This document shows positions 57,032-64,000 of a stretch of DNA of 64,000 nt, in pieces (position 1 is the first letter of the stretch; every line of letters starts with the position of its first letter). The notes below the pieces were generated by a model that had not been told where the DNA came from, did no database searches, and worked only from the letters and a program-made list of their open reading frames with translations. The stretch is from Actinospineispora eucalypti (GTDB lineage Bacteria > Actinomycetota > Actinomycetes > Mycobacteriales > Pseudonocardiaceae): the NCBI GenBank assembly GCA_014208095.1, contig JACHMT010000007.1, forward strand, positions 434,001 to 498,000, in the 5' to 3' direction. Made by a program: the position numbers and the translations under genes.

Positions 57032-57430
57032 CTAACGGCCGACCTTCACGATCCGCCGGACCAGGTCGTTGCGCAGGTACAGCGGCAGCCACACCAGCAC
57101 CCCGACGTAGATCGGGAACAGCAGGGTGGAGAACAGCGGCGCCTCGATGCGCAGCTGGGCGCACAGCGCGCCGCCCAGGTAACCGGTGAGCAGCACGGCG
57201 CCCAGGATCGCGGTGCGCGGCACCAGGTACAGCACCAGGCAGACCAGCAGCGTGCCGCCGATGATCCGCACGCTGGAGTCCGGGAAGCCCATCTGCACGG
57301 TGGCGTCCACCACGAAGGGCAGCCGGATCAGCTTGGTGACGGAGTCGAAGAGCAGGAACAGGGCGGTCAGCACGGTGATGACCACCGCGGTGACGGTGGC
57401 GGCCCGGCTCGGCTGGTGGGTGGTGGTCAT
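57032..57430 (-). CDS. DoxX-like small membrane protein
   Basis: 132 residues, ATG at 57430 with GAAGGGA eight bases upstream. There are four hydrophobic helices: VTAVVITVLTALFLLFDSVTKLI, IGGTLLVCLVLYLVP, AILGAVLLTGYLGGALCAQL and LFSTLLFPIYVGVLVWLPLYL. The pattern GYLGGALCAQLRI is typical of DoxX/DUF4345-like proteins of unknown function, some of them redox-linked. It is the first gene of a unit with the alpha/beta hydrolase and is divergent from the MFS gene. Confidence 0.82.
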   Translation of the reverse strand: MTTTHQPSRAATVTAVVITVLTALFLLFDSVTKLIRLPFVVDATVQMGFPDSSVRIIGGTLLVCLVLYLVPRTAILGAVLLTGYLGGALCAQLRIEAPLFSTLLFPIYVGVLVWLPLYLRNDLVRRIVKVGR

Positions 57431-57525
57431 GATGTCGGTCCCTTCCGGTCGGTGGAATGCGGTGGAATGAACGGGCAGACCGGCCACCGACGGAAAACTA
57501 ATCGGGCGCCCCGCCGGCTGTGAGG

Positions 57526-57588
57526 TAGGTTGCCGACGTGAGCTCCCCGGAGGCGTCCAGACGGTAGCGCGTATCGCGCTGCCCTCTG
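57526..57588 (+). promoter_or_regulatory. Leader mini-ORF and hairpin before the phenicol-exporter-like gene
   Basis: TAGGTT (57526-57531) is placed as a -10 box whose start point would fall on the GTG at 57538. That GTG opens a nine-codon leader (VSSPEASRR, stop TAG at 57565-57567). A hairpin, CAGA-C-GGTAGCGCG-TAT-CGCGCTGCC-C-TCTG (57558-57588), overlaps the last leader codons. CCCTCC at 57592 could instead pair with GGAGG in the leader. This is the layout of ribosome-stalling attenuators of phenicol resistance genes. Function is inferred. Confidence 0.5.
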
Positions 57589-57615
57589 TAACCCTCCTGA
57601 TTGGGATCCCCAACA

Positions 57616-58839
57616 ATGCCCGTAGTGGTATTCGTGCTGGCTGCCGCCGTTTTCGCGCAGGGCACATCGGAGTTCATGCTGTCCGGCCTGCTCGCCCCGA
57701 TCGCCGCCGACCTCGGCGTCTCGGTCGGCGTCGCGGGCCTGCTCACGTCGGTATTCGCGGTCGGCATGGTGGTCGGCGCGCCGGCCATGGCGATGGCGGT
57801 CGGCGCGGTGCCCCGGCGCACCGCGCTGATCGGGTTTCTCGGGCTGTTCGGCGCCAGCCACGTGTTCGGCGCGCTCACCCCGGACTTCGGGCCGCTGCTG
57901 GCCAGCCGGGGTGTCGCGGCGATCGCCAACGCGGGCTTCCTGGCCATCACGCTGGCCAGCCTGCCCGCGCTCGTTCCGCCCGCCGCGCTCGGGCGGGCCA
58001 CCTCGGTGATCCTGTCCGGGGTGACGCTGGCCTGCATTGTCGGCGTGCCGGCCGGGACCGTGCTCGGCCAGCTGCTCGGCTGGCGCGCCGCGTTCTGGGC
58101 GATCGCCGTCCTCACGGCGGCCGCACTGGTCACGCTGGCCCTGCTCACCCGCCGCACGTCACGGTGTCTCCCGTGTGCGCCGAACCGGGCGCACACTCGG
58201 CGAGCGCGTTCCGCGCTGGACGTCTCGGCCGAGGGTCCCGCCCGCCGGGAGTGGCGGACGCTGCGCCGGGCCGGGCTGCCGGTGGTGATCACGCTGGGGG
58301 TGCTGGTCAACGCCGCGACCTTCGCCGGCTTCACCTACCTCGGCACGCTGGCCGGGACGCTGTCCGGCGGGTTCGGCGTTCCGGTGGCGCTGGCGCTGTT
58401 CGGGGTCGGCTCGTTCGCCGGGGTCACCCTGGCCGGGCGCTACGCCGACCGCTTCGGCCGGCGACTGCTCACCCTTGGCCTGCCGGTGCTGGCCGGGGTG
58501 TGGCTGGCCGCCGCCCTGTTCGCCGGGCGGTCGCTGGCCGGGTTGCTGGTGTTCGCGCTGGTCATCGGGGCGAGCGCGTTCGGCATCGGGTCCACGCTGA
58601 TCGCCGCGATCGTCCGGGCGGCCAGCCCGGACGCGCCCCGCATCGCCGGCGCGGTGGCCACCACCGCGTTCAACGTCGGCGCGGTGATCGGCCCGGCGGC
58701 CGCCGGGCTGGTCGTGCACCAGGCCGCGCTCGCACCGAGGGCGTTCTGGATGGGCGTGGCGTTCACCGCCGTGTCGGCGGCGCTCGCCCTGGCCCGGCCG
58801 CGCGCGTTGTCAGGCGGAGAGGGCGCCCGGCCGCTGTAG
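57616..58839 (+). CDS. MFS exporter of the Cml/Cmx phenicol-resistance type
   Basis: 407 residues from the ATG at 57616. The opening MPVVVFVLAAAVFAQGTSEFMLSGLLAPIAADLGVSVGVAGLLTSVFAVGMVVGAP closely follows chloramphenicol exporters of actinobacteria (Cmx/CmlR), with twelve helices and a loop after helix 6. That loop contains an R6 element at 58171-58219, encoding CAPNRAHTRRARSALD; it lengthens the cytoplasmic loop without a frame break. The gene is preceded by a possible leader-peptide attenuator. Its end overlaps the convergent serine hydrolase gene by 30 bp. The substrate (phenicol or other) is inferred from family only. Confidence 0.85.
   Translation: MPVVVFVLAAAVFAQGTSEFMLSGLLAPIAADLGVSVGVAGLLTSVFAVGMVVGAPAMAMAVGAVPRRTALIGFLGLFGASHVFGALTPDFGPLLASRGVAAIANAGFLAITLASLPALVPPAALGRATSVILSGVTLACIVGVPAGTVLGQLLGWRAAFWAIAVLTAAALVTLALLTRRTSRCLPCAPNRAHTRRARSALDVSAEGPARREWRTLRRAGLPVVITLGVLVNAATFAGFTYLGTLAGTLSGGFGVPVALALFGVGSFAGVTLAGRYADRFGRRLLTLGLPVLAGVWLAAALFAGRSLAGLLVFALVIGASAFGIGSTLIAAIVRAASPDAPRIAGAVATTAFNVGAVIGPAAAGLVVHQAALAPRAFWMGVAFTAVSAALALARPRALSGGEGARPL
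58171..58219. repeat. R6 two-hairpin element inside the MFS exporter gene
   Basis: GTGTGCGCC-GAACCG-GGCGCACAC is a perfect 9-bp hairpin, followed by AGCGCG-TTC-CGCGCT. Compared with the ABC-F copy (GCGGGCGCC/GGCGCCCGC) the first stem has two base pairs changed on both sides, so pairing is preserved. The frame is kept through the element. Confidence 0.7.
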
Positions 58840-60012
58840 CGCGCGGAAGGTCCGCACGCACAGCCGGGACAGCCGGACCAGGGCGAGGTCACCCATGGCG
58901 TTGGACAGCGGGTAGACGCGGTTGCTCACGAACGCGGCGGACAGCCCGGTGGCCGGGTCGGCCCACGCGCCGGAGCCCGCGTAGCCGTAGTGCCCGAACG
59001 CGGTCGGCATCCGCACCCCGGGCACGAAGGCCTGGTGATAGCCCAGCCGCCAGTACATCGGGAAGCCCAGCGCCAGGTCCGGCACCCGGCTGCGCGGCGG
59101 CCGGGCCAGGTCGTGCACGGTGCCGCCGGTGAGCAGGCGGCGGCCGTTCACCGCCCCGCCGTTGGCCAGCGCGCCGTACAGCGTGGCCAGCGACTCGGCG
59201 GTGAACAGGCCGTTGGCCGAGGGCATCTCGGTGTCCAGCACCGGCGGGCAGGGTGGCCGGAAGACCTCGTTCACCCCGGGCGAGAGCATCGCCTCGGCGA
59301 TCCGCCGGTGCGGCAGGGTGATCGGGAACGGCAGGGCGACGAACCGGGCCAGCAGGTCCGGCATTGGCCGAAGCTCGCCGATGGTCGCGGCCACCCTCTG
59401 GCTGTCCGGGTCGGGCCGCCCGATGTGCAGGCCGTCCACGCCCAGCGGCTCGGCCAGCTCGGTGCGCACCAGCTCGGCCATGCCCTTGCCGGTGATCGCC
59501 CTGGCCAGGCCGGCGCACAGCCAGCCGAAGGTGATGGCGTGATAGGCCGAGGAGCCCGGCCGGTGGTCCGGGGCCTGCGCGGCCAGCCGTTGCTCGGCGG
59601 CCCGGTGGTCCAGCAGGGCGTCGGCGTCCGGCGCGATCGGGGCCAGCCGGTCCAGGCCGGCCTGGTGGCGCAGCAGCTGCCGCACGGTGATCCGGTCCTT
59701 GCCGCCGGCCGCGAACTCCGGCCAGAACGCGGCCACCGGGTCGTCGTAACCGAGCAGTCCCCGGTCGGCCAACCGGTGGATCACCGTGGCGGCCACGCCC
59801 TTGGTGGTGGAGAAGGACAGCGCCAGCGTGTCCCGCCACCAGCCGGCCCCGGTGGCCGGGTCGGCCACGCCGCCCCAGATGTCCACCAGCACCCGGTCCC
59901 GGTGGCGCAGCACGAACGAACCACCGCCGCGCCCGGCGACCCGGAACAACCGCTCGAACAGCTGGGCGACCGGCTCGAAACCCGGCTCGACATTTCCCTG
60001 GCAGACCCGCAC
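58810..60012 (-). CDS. Serine hydrolase of the beta-lactamase / esterase EstB family
   Basis: 400 residues, GTG start with GGAGGT five bases upstream. SFSTTK (S-x-x-K nucleophile motif) near residue 67 and YHAITFG (the Y-x-N-like tyrosine) near residue 157 define the fold shared by class C beta-lactamases and esterases such as LipE/EstB. Near the C-terminus, FGHYGYAGSGAWADP replaces the KTG triad, as is usual for esterases. A plausible promoter (TTGATC, 18 bp, TAACTT) lies upstream. The substrate is not known and true beta-lactamase activity is unlikely. It converges with the MFS exporter gene. Confidence 0.87.
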   Translation of the reverse strand: MRVCQGNVEPGFEPVAQLFERLFRVAGRGGGSFVLRHRDRVLVDIWGGVADPATGAGWWRDTLALSFSTTKGVAATVIHRLADRGLLGYDDPVAAFWPEFAAGGKDRITVRQLLRHQAGLDRLAPIAPDADALLDHRAAEQRLAAQAPDHRPGSSAYHAITFGWLCAGLARAITGKGMAELVRTELAEPLGVDGLHIGRPDPDSQRVAATIGELRPMPDLLARFVALPFPITLPHRRIAEAMLSPGVNEVFRPPCPPVLDTEMPSANGLFTAESLATLYGALANGGAVNGRRLLTGGTVHDLARPPRSRVPDLALGFPMYWRLGYHQAFVPGVRMPTAFGHYGYAGSGAWADPATGLSAAFVSNRVYPLSNAMGDLALVRLSRLCVRTFRALQRPGALSA

Positions 60013-60071
60013 CGGGCACCTCCGTCACGTCCTCGGGACGGACCTAAGTTACCGGCAGTAGGATAATGTGA

Positions 60072-62108
60072 TCAACCCTCGGCGGTTTCCGCCGCGAGCA
60101 GCCACTCCTCCTCCACGGTGGCCCGCTCGGACACCAGCGCGCGCAGCTCCGCGTCCAGTTCCAGCAGCTTGGCCGGCTCGGTGGCGGCCTCGGCCAGCGC
60201 CTTGTGCAGCGCCGTCTCCCGGTCCGCGAGCACCTCCAGGCGGCGCTCCAGCCGGCGCGCCTCCTTCTGCGCGTCCCGTCGGGCGGCGGCGGAGGTCCCC
60301 GGCGGAGCCGGGCTGGGTCGGGCGCCCGGTTTGGCGCCCGACGGAGTCACCGGCGCGGGCGAATCGGCGGCACCCGGCGACGCGCGCCGGGCTCGATCTC
60401 CCGCGGGCGCCGAACTGGGCGCCCGCTTGGCCAGCGCGTTCCGCGCTAGGTACTCCTCGATGCCGCCGGGCAGGTGGGTGATCCGGCCGTCGCCGAACAG
60501 CGCCACCACCGTGTCACACACCCGCTCGATGAGGTACCGGTCGTGGCTGACCACGACCATGGTGCCCGGCCAGCCGTCGAGCAGGTCCTCCAGGCGTTGC
60601 AGCGTGTCGATGTCCAGGTCGTTGGTCGGCTCGTCCAGCAGCAGCACGTTGGGTTCGTCCATCAGCAGCCGGGTGAGCTGCAACCGGCGCCGTTCGCCGC
60701 CGGAGAGCTCGGCCACCGGGGTCCACTGCCGGCTGGCCGGGAAGCCCAGCCGCTCCAGCACCGAGGACGCGGACATCTCGTCGCGGCCCAGCCGCACGTA
60801 GTTGGCCACCTGCTCGACCGCCTCGAGCACCCGCAGCTCGCCCGGCACGTCCCGCAGCTCCTGGGTCAGGTGGGCCAGGCGCACGGTCTTGCCGGTGACC
60901 AGCCGGCCGCCGTCCAGCGCCCGCTCGCCGGCCAGCGCGCGCAGCAGCGTGGTCTTCCCGGAGCCGTTCACCCCGACCAGGCCGATCCGGTCACCGGGAC
61001 CCAGCCGCCAGGTCACCCCGTTGAGCAGCTCTCGGCCGGCCACCCGAAGGCTCGCGTCCTCGAGTTCCAGCACGGTCTTGCCCAGCCGGGCCGAGGCGAA
61101 CGCCATCAGCTCGGGCGCGTTGCGCGGGTCCGGTTCGGCGGCGATCAGCGCCTCGGCCGCCTCGATCCGGAACCGGGGCTTGGAGGTGCGGGCCGGGGCG
61201 CCGCGGCGCAGCCAGGCCAGCTCCTTGCGGGCCAGGTTGCGTCGGCGCTCCTCGGCCGCGTCGGCCTGCCGGGCCCGTTCCGCGCGGGCGTACACCCAGT
61301 CCGCGTAGCCACCCGTGTACGCCTCCACCCGGCCGTTCGCCACCTCCCAGGTGCGGTCGCACACCGCGTCCAGGAACCACCGGTCGTGGGTCACCACGAC
61401 GACCGCGCGACGCCGGTTGACCAGGTACTCGGCCAGCCAGGCGATGCCCTCGACGTCGAGGTGGTTGGTCGGCTCGTCCAGCACCACCAGGTCCGCCTCG
61501 CCGTCGGCCGAGCCGATCAGTGCGGCGGCCAGCGCCACCCGGCGGCGCTCGCCGCCGGACATGCCGTCCACGGAGCGCTCCAGGTCGGTGCCGATGCTCG
61601 TTCCGCGTCCGCTCCTCTCGGTGCCGATGCTCGTTCCGCGTCCGCTCCTCTCGGTGCCGATGCTCGTTCCGCGTCCGCTCCTCTCGGTGCCGATGCTCGT
61701 TCCGCGTCCGCTCCTCTCGGTGCCGATGCTCGTTCCGCGTCCGCTCCTCTCGGTGATCTCCAGACCGGCGAGCACCTCGCGCACCTGGGGGTCGGCGGCC
61801 CACTCGTGCTCCGCGCCGGTGGCGCGCCGGCCGAGCACCACGTCCCGCACCCGTGCGCCGGCGGGCAGCTCAGTGTTCTGGGTGACGACGGCGATGCGCA
61901 GGTCGCGCTGCCGGCTGACCCGGCCGCCGTCCGGCTCCCGGGTACCGGTGAGCACCTCCAGCAGCGTGGTCTTGCCGCCGCCGTTCAGGCCGACCACGCC
62001 GATCCGGTCACCGGCGGCCACGCCGAGCGACACCCGGTCCAGCAGCACCCGCGCGGCGTCGCCGGGGACGTGCGCGGTCACCGACTCGAAGTTGATCAGA
62101 TTTGGCAT
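60072..62108 (-). CDS. ABC-F family ATPase with an internal 5 x 11-residue repeat
   Basis: 678 residues (family about 550-620), ATG at 62108 one base after the ispE stop. It is a soluble tandem ATPase that acts on ribosomes. NBD1 has Walker A GLNGGGKTT, signature MSGGERRRVALAAAL and Walker B DLVVLDEPTNHLD. NBD2 has GVNGSGKTT, LSGGERRRLQLTRLL and NVLLLDEPTNDLD. Just before the first signature, residues 120-174 are five identical copies of ERSGRGTSIGT; without them the sequence would read EITDLERSVDGMSGGE, a normal ABC-F. The linker before the C-terminal coiled coil contains two R6-derived hairpins. It is the third gene of the rsmA-ispE operon. Confidence 0.92.
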   Translation of the reverse strand: MPNLINFESVTAHVPGDAARVLLDRVSLGVAAGDRIGVVGLNGGGKTTLLEVLTGTREPDGGRVSRQRDLRIAVVTQNTELPAGARVRDVVLGRRATGAEHEWAADPQVREVLAGLEITERSGRGTSIGTERSGRGTSIGTERSGRGTSIGTERSGRGTSIGTERSGRGTSIGTDLERSVDGMSGGERRRVALAAALIGSADGEADLVVLDEPTNHLDVEGIAWLAEYLVNRRRAVVVVTHDRWFLDAVCDRTWEVANGRVEAYTGGYADWVYARAERARQADAAEERRRNLARKELAWLRRGAPARTSKPRFRIEAAEALIAAEPDPRNAPELMAFASARLGKTVLELEDASLRVAGRELLNGVTWRLGPGDRIGLVGVNGSGKTTLLRALAGERALDGGRLVTGKTVRLAHLTQELRDVPGELRVLEAVEQVANYVRLGRDEMSASSVLERLGFPASRQWTPVAELSGGERRRLQLTRLLMDEPNVLLLDEPTNDLDIDTLQRLEDLLDGWPGTMVVVSHDRYLIERVCDTVVALFGDGRITHLPGGIEEYLARNALAKRAPSSAPAGDRARRASPGAADSPAPVTPSGAKPGARPSPAPPGTSAAARRDAQKEARRLERRLEVLADRETALHKALAEAATEPAKLLELDAELRALVSERATVEEEWLLAAETAEG
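60317..60342. repeat. R6 second-hairpin copy inside the ABC-F gene
   Basis: GTCGGGCGCC-CGGTTT-GGCGCCCGAC is a perfect 10-bp stem. It encodes SGAKPGARP, in the same frame and orientation as the EGAELGARS copy in the TetR gene. Confidence 0.65.
60401..60449. repeat. R6 two-hairpin element inside the ABC-F gene
   Basis: A full copy, near-identical to the intergenic one at 41036-41085 but reversed. It has GCGGGCGCC-GAACTG-GGCGCCCGC and then AGCGCG-TTC-CGCGCT. It encodes LARNALAKRAPSSAPAG in the C-terminal linker, leaving the frame intact. Confidence 0.75.
61587..61751. repeat. 33-bp tandem repeat, five identical units, in frame
   Basis: Five identical 33-bp units (each beginning GGTGCCGATGCTCGTTCCGC) lie back to back inside the ABC-F gene. 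Identity of all units implies very recent expansion. Because 33 is a multiple of three, copy-number change would leave the frame intact. Confidence 0.97.
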
Positions 62109-62109
62109 C

Positions 62110-63141
62110 TCAGGCGCGGGCCGGGGGAAGGCGGGGCGGCGCGGGGGGCGCGCCGTTCGGGCCGGTCTCGTCCTCCACCAGCCGCGCGCCGGGCACCGGG
62201 CCGTGGGCCACCCGGACCGCGCGGCACACCCCCACCCCGGCCAGCTCGGCCGCCACGCCGATCGCGGCGTCCTGGTCGGCGCAGAGGAACGCGCAGCTCG
62301 GCCCGGACCCGGACACGATCCCGGCCAGCGCACCCGCCTCCACGCCGGCGCGCAGCGTGCGGCGCAGCGTCGGCTCCAGGCTCACCGCCGCCGCCTGCAG
62401 GTCGTTGGCCAGCAGCAACGCCAGCTGGCGCGGGTCACCGGAGGCCAGCGCCTCTAGCACCGGCTCAACCCCGCCCGCCCGGGGCGGCACGGTCGCCGAG
62501 GCCGCGGGGGGGCGGGCGGGACGAGAGAGCCCGCGCAGCCGGTCCAGCTCGCGGAACGCGTCCGGTGTGGACAGGCCCCGGTGGTGCAGCGCGATGACCC
62601 AGTGCTGGCTGTGCCGGGAGAGCACCGGCACCAGCCGCTCGCCCCGGCCGGTGCCCAGCGCGGTACCGCCGTGCAGCGCGAACGTCACGTCGCTGCCCAG
62701 CTCGGCGGCCAGTTGGCCGAGTTGGTCGCGCGGCAGGTCCAGCTTCCACAGCGCGGAGAGCCCGACCAGGGTGGCCGCCGCGTCCGCGCTGCCCCCGGCC
62801 ATGCCGCCGGCCACCGGGATCTGCTTGCGCAGCACCACCCGCACGTCCGGCTCCCGGCCGGCCAGCTTGGCCAGGGCCAGCACCGCGCGCCAGGCCAGGT
62901 TGCGCTCGTCGGCCGGCACCGCGAGCGGGCCGTCGTCGTTCGCGCCCTCGCCGTACACCTCGACGCCGGGCTGGTCGGTGGCCGCCACGGTGACCTCGTC
63001 GAACAGGCTCACCGCGTGGAACACCGTGGTCAGGTCGTGGTATCCGTCCGAGCGTGGGTCACCGACGGACAGGTGGAGGTTCACCTTGCCCGGAACACGC
63101 ACGGTGACCGGTGGCGGGACGACTGCGAGCACGAATGTCAC
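62110..63141 (-). CDS. ispE: 4-diphosphocytidyl-2-C-methyl-D-erythritol kinase
   Basis: 343 residues from the GTG at 63141; a GTG at 63132 is an alternative. This is a GHMP kinase of the MEP isoprenoid pathway. It has VRVPGKVNLHLSVGDPRSDGYHDLTTVFHAV (substrate loop), the ATP loop IPVAGGMAGGSADAAATL and the third motif GIVSGSGPSCAFL. The Pro/Ala-rich C-terminus is slightly extended. It starts directly after the rsmA stop and ends one base before the ABC-F start, so the three genes are one operon, the order also seen in M. tuberculosis (Rv1010-Rv1011). Confidence 0.95.
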   Translation of the reverse strand: MTFVLAVVPPPVTVRVPGKVNLHLSVGDPRSDGYHDLTTVFHAVSLFDEVTVAATDQPGVEVYGEGANDDGPLAVPADERNLAWRAVLALAKLAGREPDVRVVLRKQIPVAGGMAGGSADAAATLVGLSALWKLDLPRDQLGQLAAELGSDVTFALHGGTALGTGRGERLVPVLSRHSQHWVIALHHRGLSTPDAFRELDRLRGLSRPARPPAASATVPPRAGGVEPVLEALASGDPRQLALLLANDLQAAAVSLEPTLRRTLRAGVEAGALAGIVSGSGPSCAFLCADQDAAIGVAAELAGVGVCRAVRVAHGPVPGARLVEDETGPNGAPPAPPRLPPARA

Positions 63142-63142
63142 T

Positions 63143-64000
63143 CTACGTGCGTGCGTCGCTAGGCCGATCGGCGGAGGCGGCGATACGGGCAAAGTCGGCG
63201 ATGGTCAGCCGCTCCGCGCGGTCGGTCGGATCCACCCCGGCGGCGCGCAGCCGCCGCTCGGCCGCCGACGGCGATCCGGCCCACCCGGCCAACGCCCCGC
63301 GCAGCGCCTTGCGTCGCTGCCCGAACGCCGCGTCCACCACAGCAAACACCTCCTTGCGGGTGGCCCCGCCCGCATCCGGCGGTGGCTGCCGCTCGAGCGC
63401 CAGCAGCGCCGAGTCCACCCCGGGCACCGGCCAGAACACCGTCCTGGGCACCGGCCCGGCCCGGCGAGCGTGGGCGAACCAGGCCAGCTTCGCGGTCGGC
63501 GCGCCGTACTCCCGGCCACCCGGCGAAGCGGCCAGCCGGTCCACCACCTCGGACTGGATCATCACCAGCCCGCCGCGCAGCGAGGGCAGCCCGGCGAGCA
63601 GGTGCAGCACCACCGGCACGCCCACGTTGTACGGCAGGTTGGCCACCACCAGGTCGGGAGCGACCGGCAGCTCCTCGGCCCGCACTGCGAGCGCGTCCTC
63701 GGTGAGCACGGTCAGCCGGTCGACCAGGGCGGGCGCCCGGTCGGCCACGGTGCCCGGCAGCGCACCGGCCAGCACCGGGTCGATCTCCACCGCGACCACC
63801 CGCGCCGCGTGCGGCAGCAGCGCCAGGGTGAGCGAGCCGAGCCCGGGACCGACCTCCAGCACCACGTCGTCGCTCCCCACACCGGCCAGCCGGGCGATCC
63901 GGCGGACCGTGTTGGCGTCGTGCACGAAGTTCTGCCCGAGCTTCTTGGTCGGCCGCACACCCAGCCGCTCGGCCAGCGCGCGCACCTCGGCCGGCCCGAG
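63143..64000 (-). CDS. rsmA: 16S rRNA dimethyladenosine transferase, 5' end beyond the window
   Basis: About 285 residues are visible. The frame is open through base 64000 (LGPAEVRALAERLG...), so the true start lies outside. RsmA/KsgA dimethylates two adenosines near the 3' end of 16S rRNA. It has LGQNFVHDANTVRRIA, the SAM motif LEVGPGLGSLTLALL, VEIDPVLAGAL, the catalytic motif IV VANLPYNVGVPVVLHLL and the C-terminal KEVFAVVDAAFGQRRKALRGAL. Loss of this enzyme gives kasugamycin resistance in other bacteria. It is the first visible gene of the rsmA-ispE-ABC-F operon. Confidence 0.94.
   Translation of the reverse strand, partial: LGPAEVRALAERLGVRPTKKLGQNFVHDANTVRRIARLAGVGSDDVVLEVGPGLGSLTLALLPHAARVVAVEIDPVLAGALPGTVADRAPALVDRLTVLTEDALAVRAEELPVAPDLVVANLPYNVGVPVVLHLLAGLPSLRGGLVMIQSEVVDRLAASPGGREYGAPTAKLAWFAHARRAGPVPRTVFWPVPGVDSALLALERQPPPDAGGATRKEVFAVVDAAFGQRRKALRGALAGWAGSPSAAERRLRAAGVDPTDRAERLTIADFARIAASADRPSDART

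Noticed and set aside
58810..60012. Serine hydrolase as a beta-lactamase resistance gene
   Set aside because: It has STTK and a Tyr motif but no KTG box and no signal peptide; esterase relatives fit better.
61587..61751. 33-bp repeats as CRISPR
   Set aside because: There are no spacers; the units are in-frame coding repeats inside an ABC-F gene.

Overview
The window is chromosomal DNA from a very GC-rich actinomycete, most likely a member of the Pseudonocardiales or a close relative. This is inferred from the strong G/C bias at third codon positions, frequent GTG starts, the tRNA-Gln/GatCAB-type gene content, and gene order. Allowing for inversion, the core backbone matches the Mycobacterium tuberculosis Rv1010-Rv1025 block in order and relative strand: rsmA-ispE / acyl-AMP ligase (Rv1013 type) / pth-rplY / prs-glmU / mfd-mazG / eno-ftsB-DUF501. 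I estimated no species and ran no searches.

Layout. 1-3.2 kb: the end of an AidB-like acyl-CoA dehydrogenase, then an AraC regulator and an AhpD-like gene. 3.2-5.6 kb: eno-ftsB-DUF501 operon. 5.7-7.3 kb: an orphan AbiEi/DUF559 gene between two palindromic repeats, then a TPR protein. 7.4-10.7 kb: efeUOB iron uptake operon behind two possible iron boxes. 10.8-17.3 kb: an epoxide-hydrolase-like gene and the mfd/SurA-like/mazG operon. 17.4-41.1 kb: an accessory stretch of about 24 kb that separates mfd from glmU. It holds an AraC/VOC pair, a DinB-like protein, an MFS transporter, a tricorn-type S41 peptidase, a glucose/sorbosone dehydrogenase, a Wzz-like membrane protein with repeats, a desaturase-TetR-PIG-L operon, tRNA-Gln(UUG), a ferric-reductase/DUF4142 pair, a second-type GluRS, a PaaI thioesterase, HxlR and a two-gene type II restriction-modification system. 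41.3-48.7 kb: glmU-prs, a PLP decarboxylase, rplY-pth. 49-60 kb: catabolic and transport genes, including a phenicol-exporter-like MFS gene with a leader mini-ORF. 60-64 kb: rsmA-ispE-ABC-F operon, with rsmA running off the window.

The most striking content is not a gene. The window is full of short structured repeats. R1 is a 161-162 bp element found twice, whose helices differ between copies by compensating base changes; one copy supplies the C-terminus and stop codon of a hydrolase. R6 is a small two-hairpin element lying between genes and also in frame inside three protein genes (TetR, MFS, ABC-F). R2 and R3 are GATC-bearing palindromes that twice overlap stop codons and twice flank a DUF559 nuclease-like gene. 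R4 is a motif that occurs as inverted pairs enclosing 0.3-0.6 kb. R5 hairpins carry GATCATG in the loop. Two in-frame tandem repeats stand out: 5 x 33 bp just before the ABC signature of the ABC-F ATPase, and 8 x 48 bp in the Wzz-like protein. R1 and R6 together look like families of structured, probably mobile, palindromic elements, and they are the best candidate here for something undescribed.
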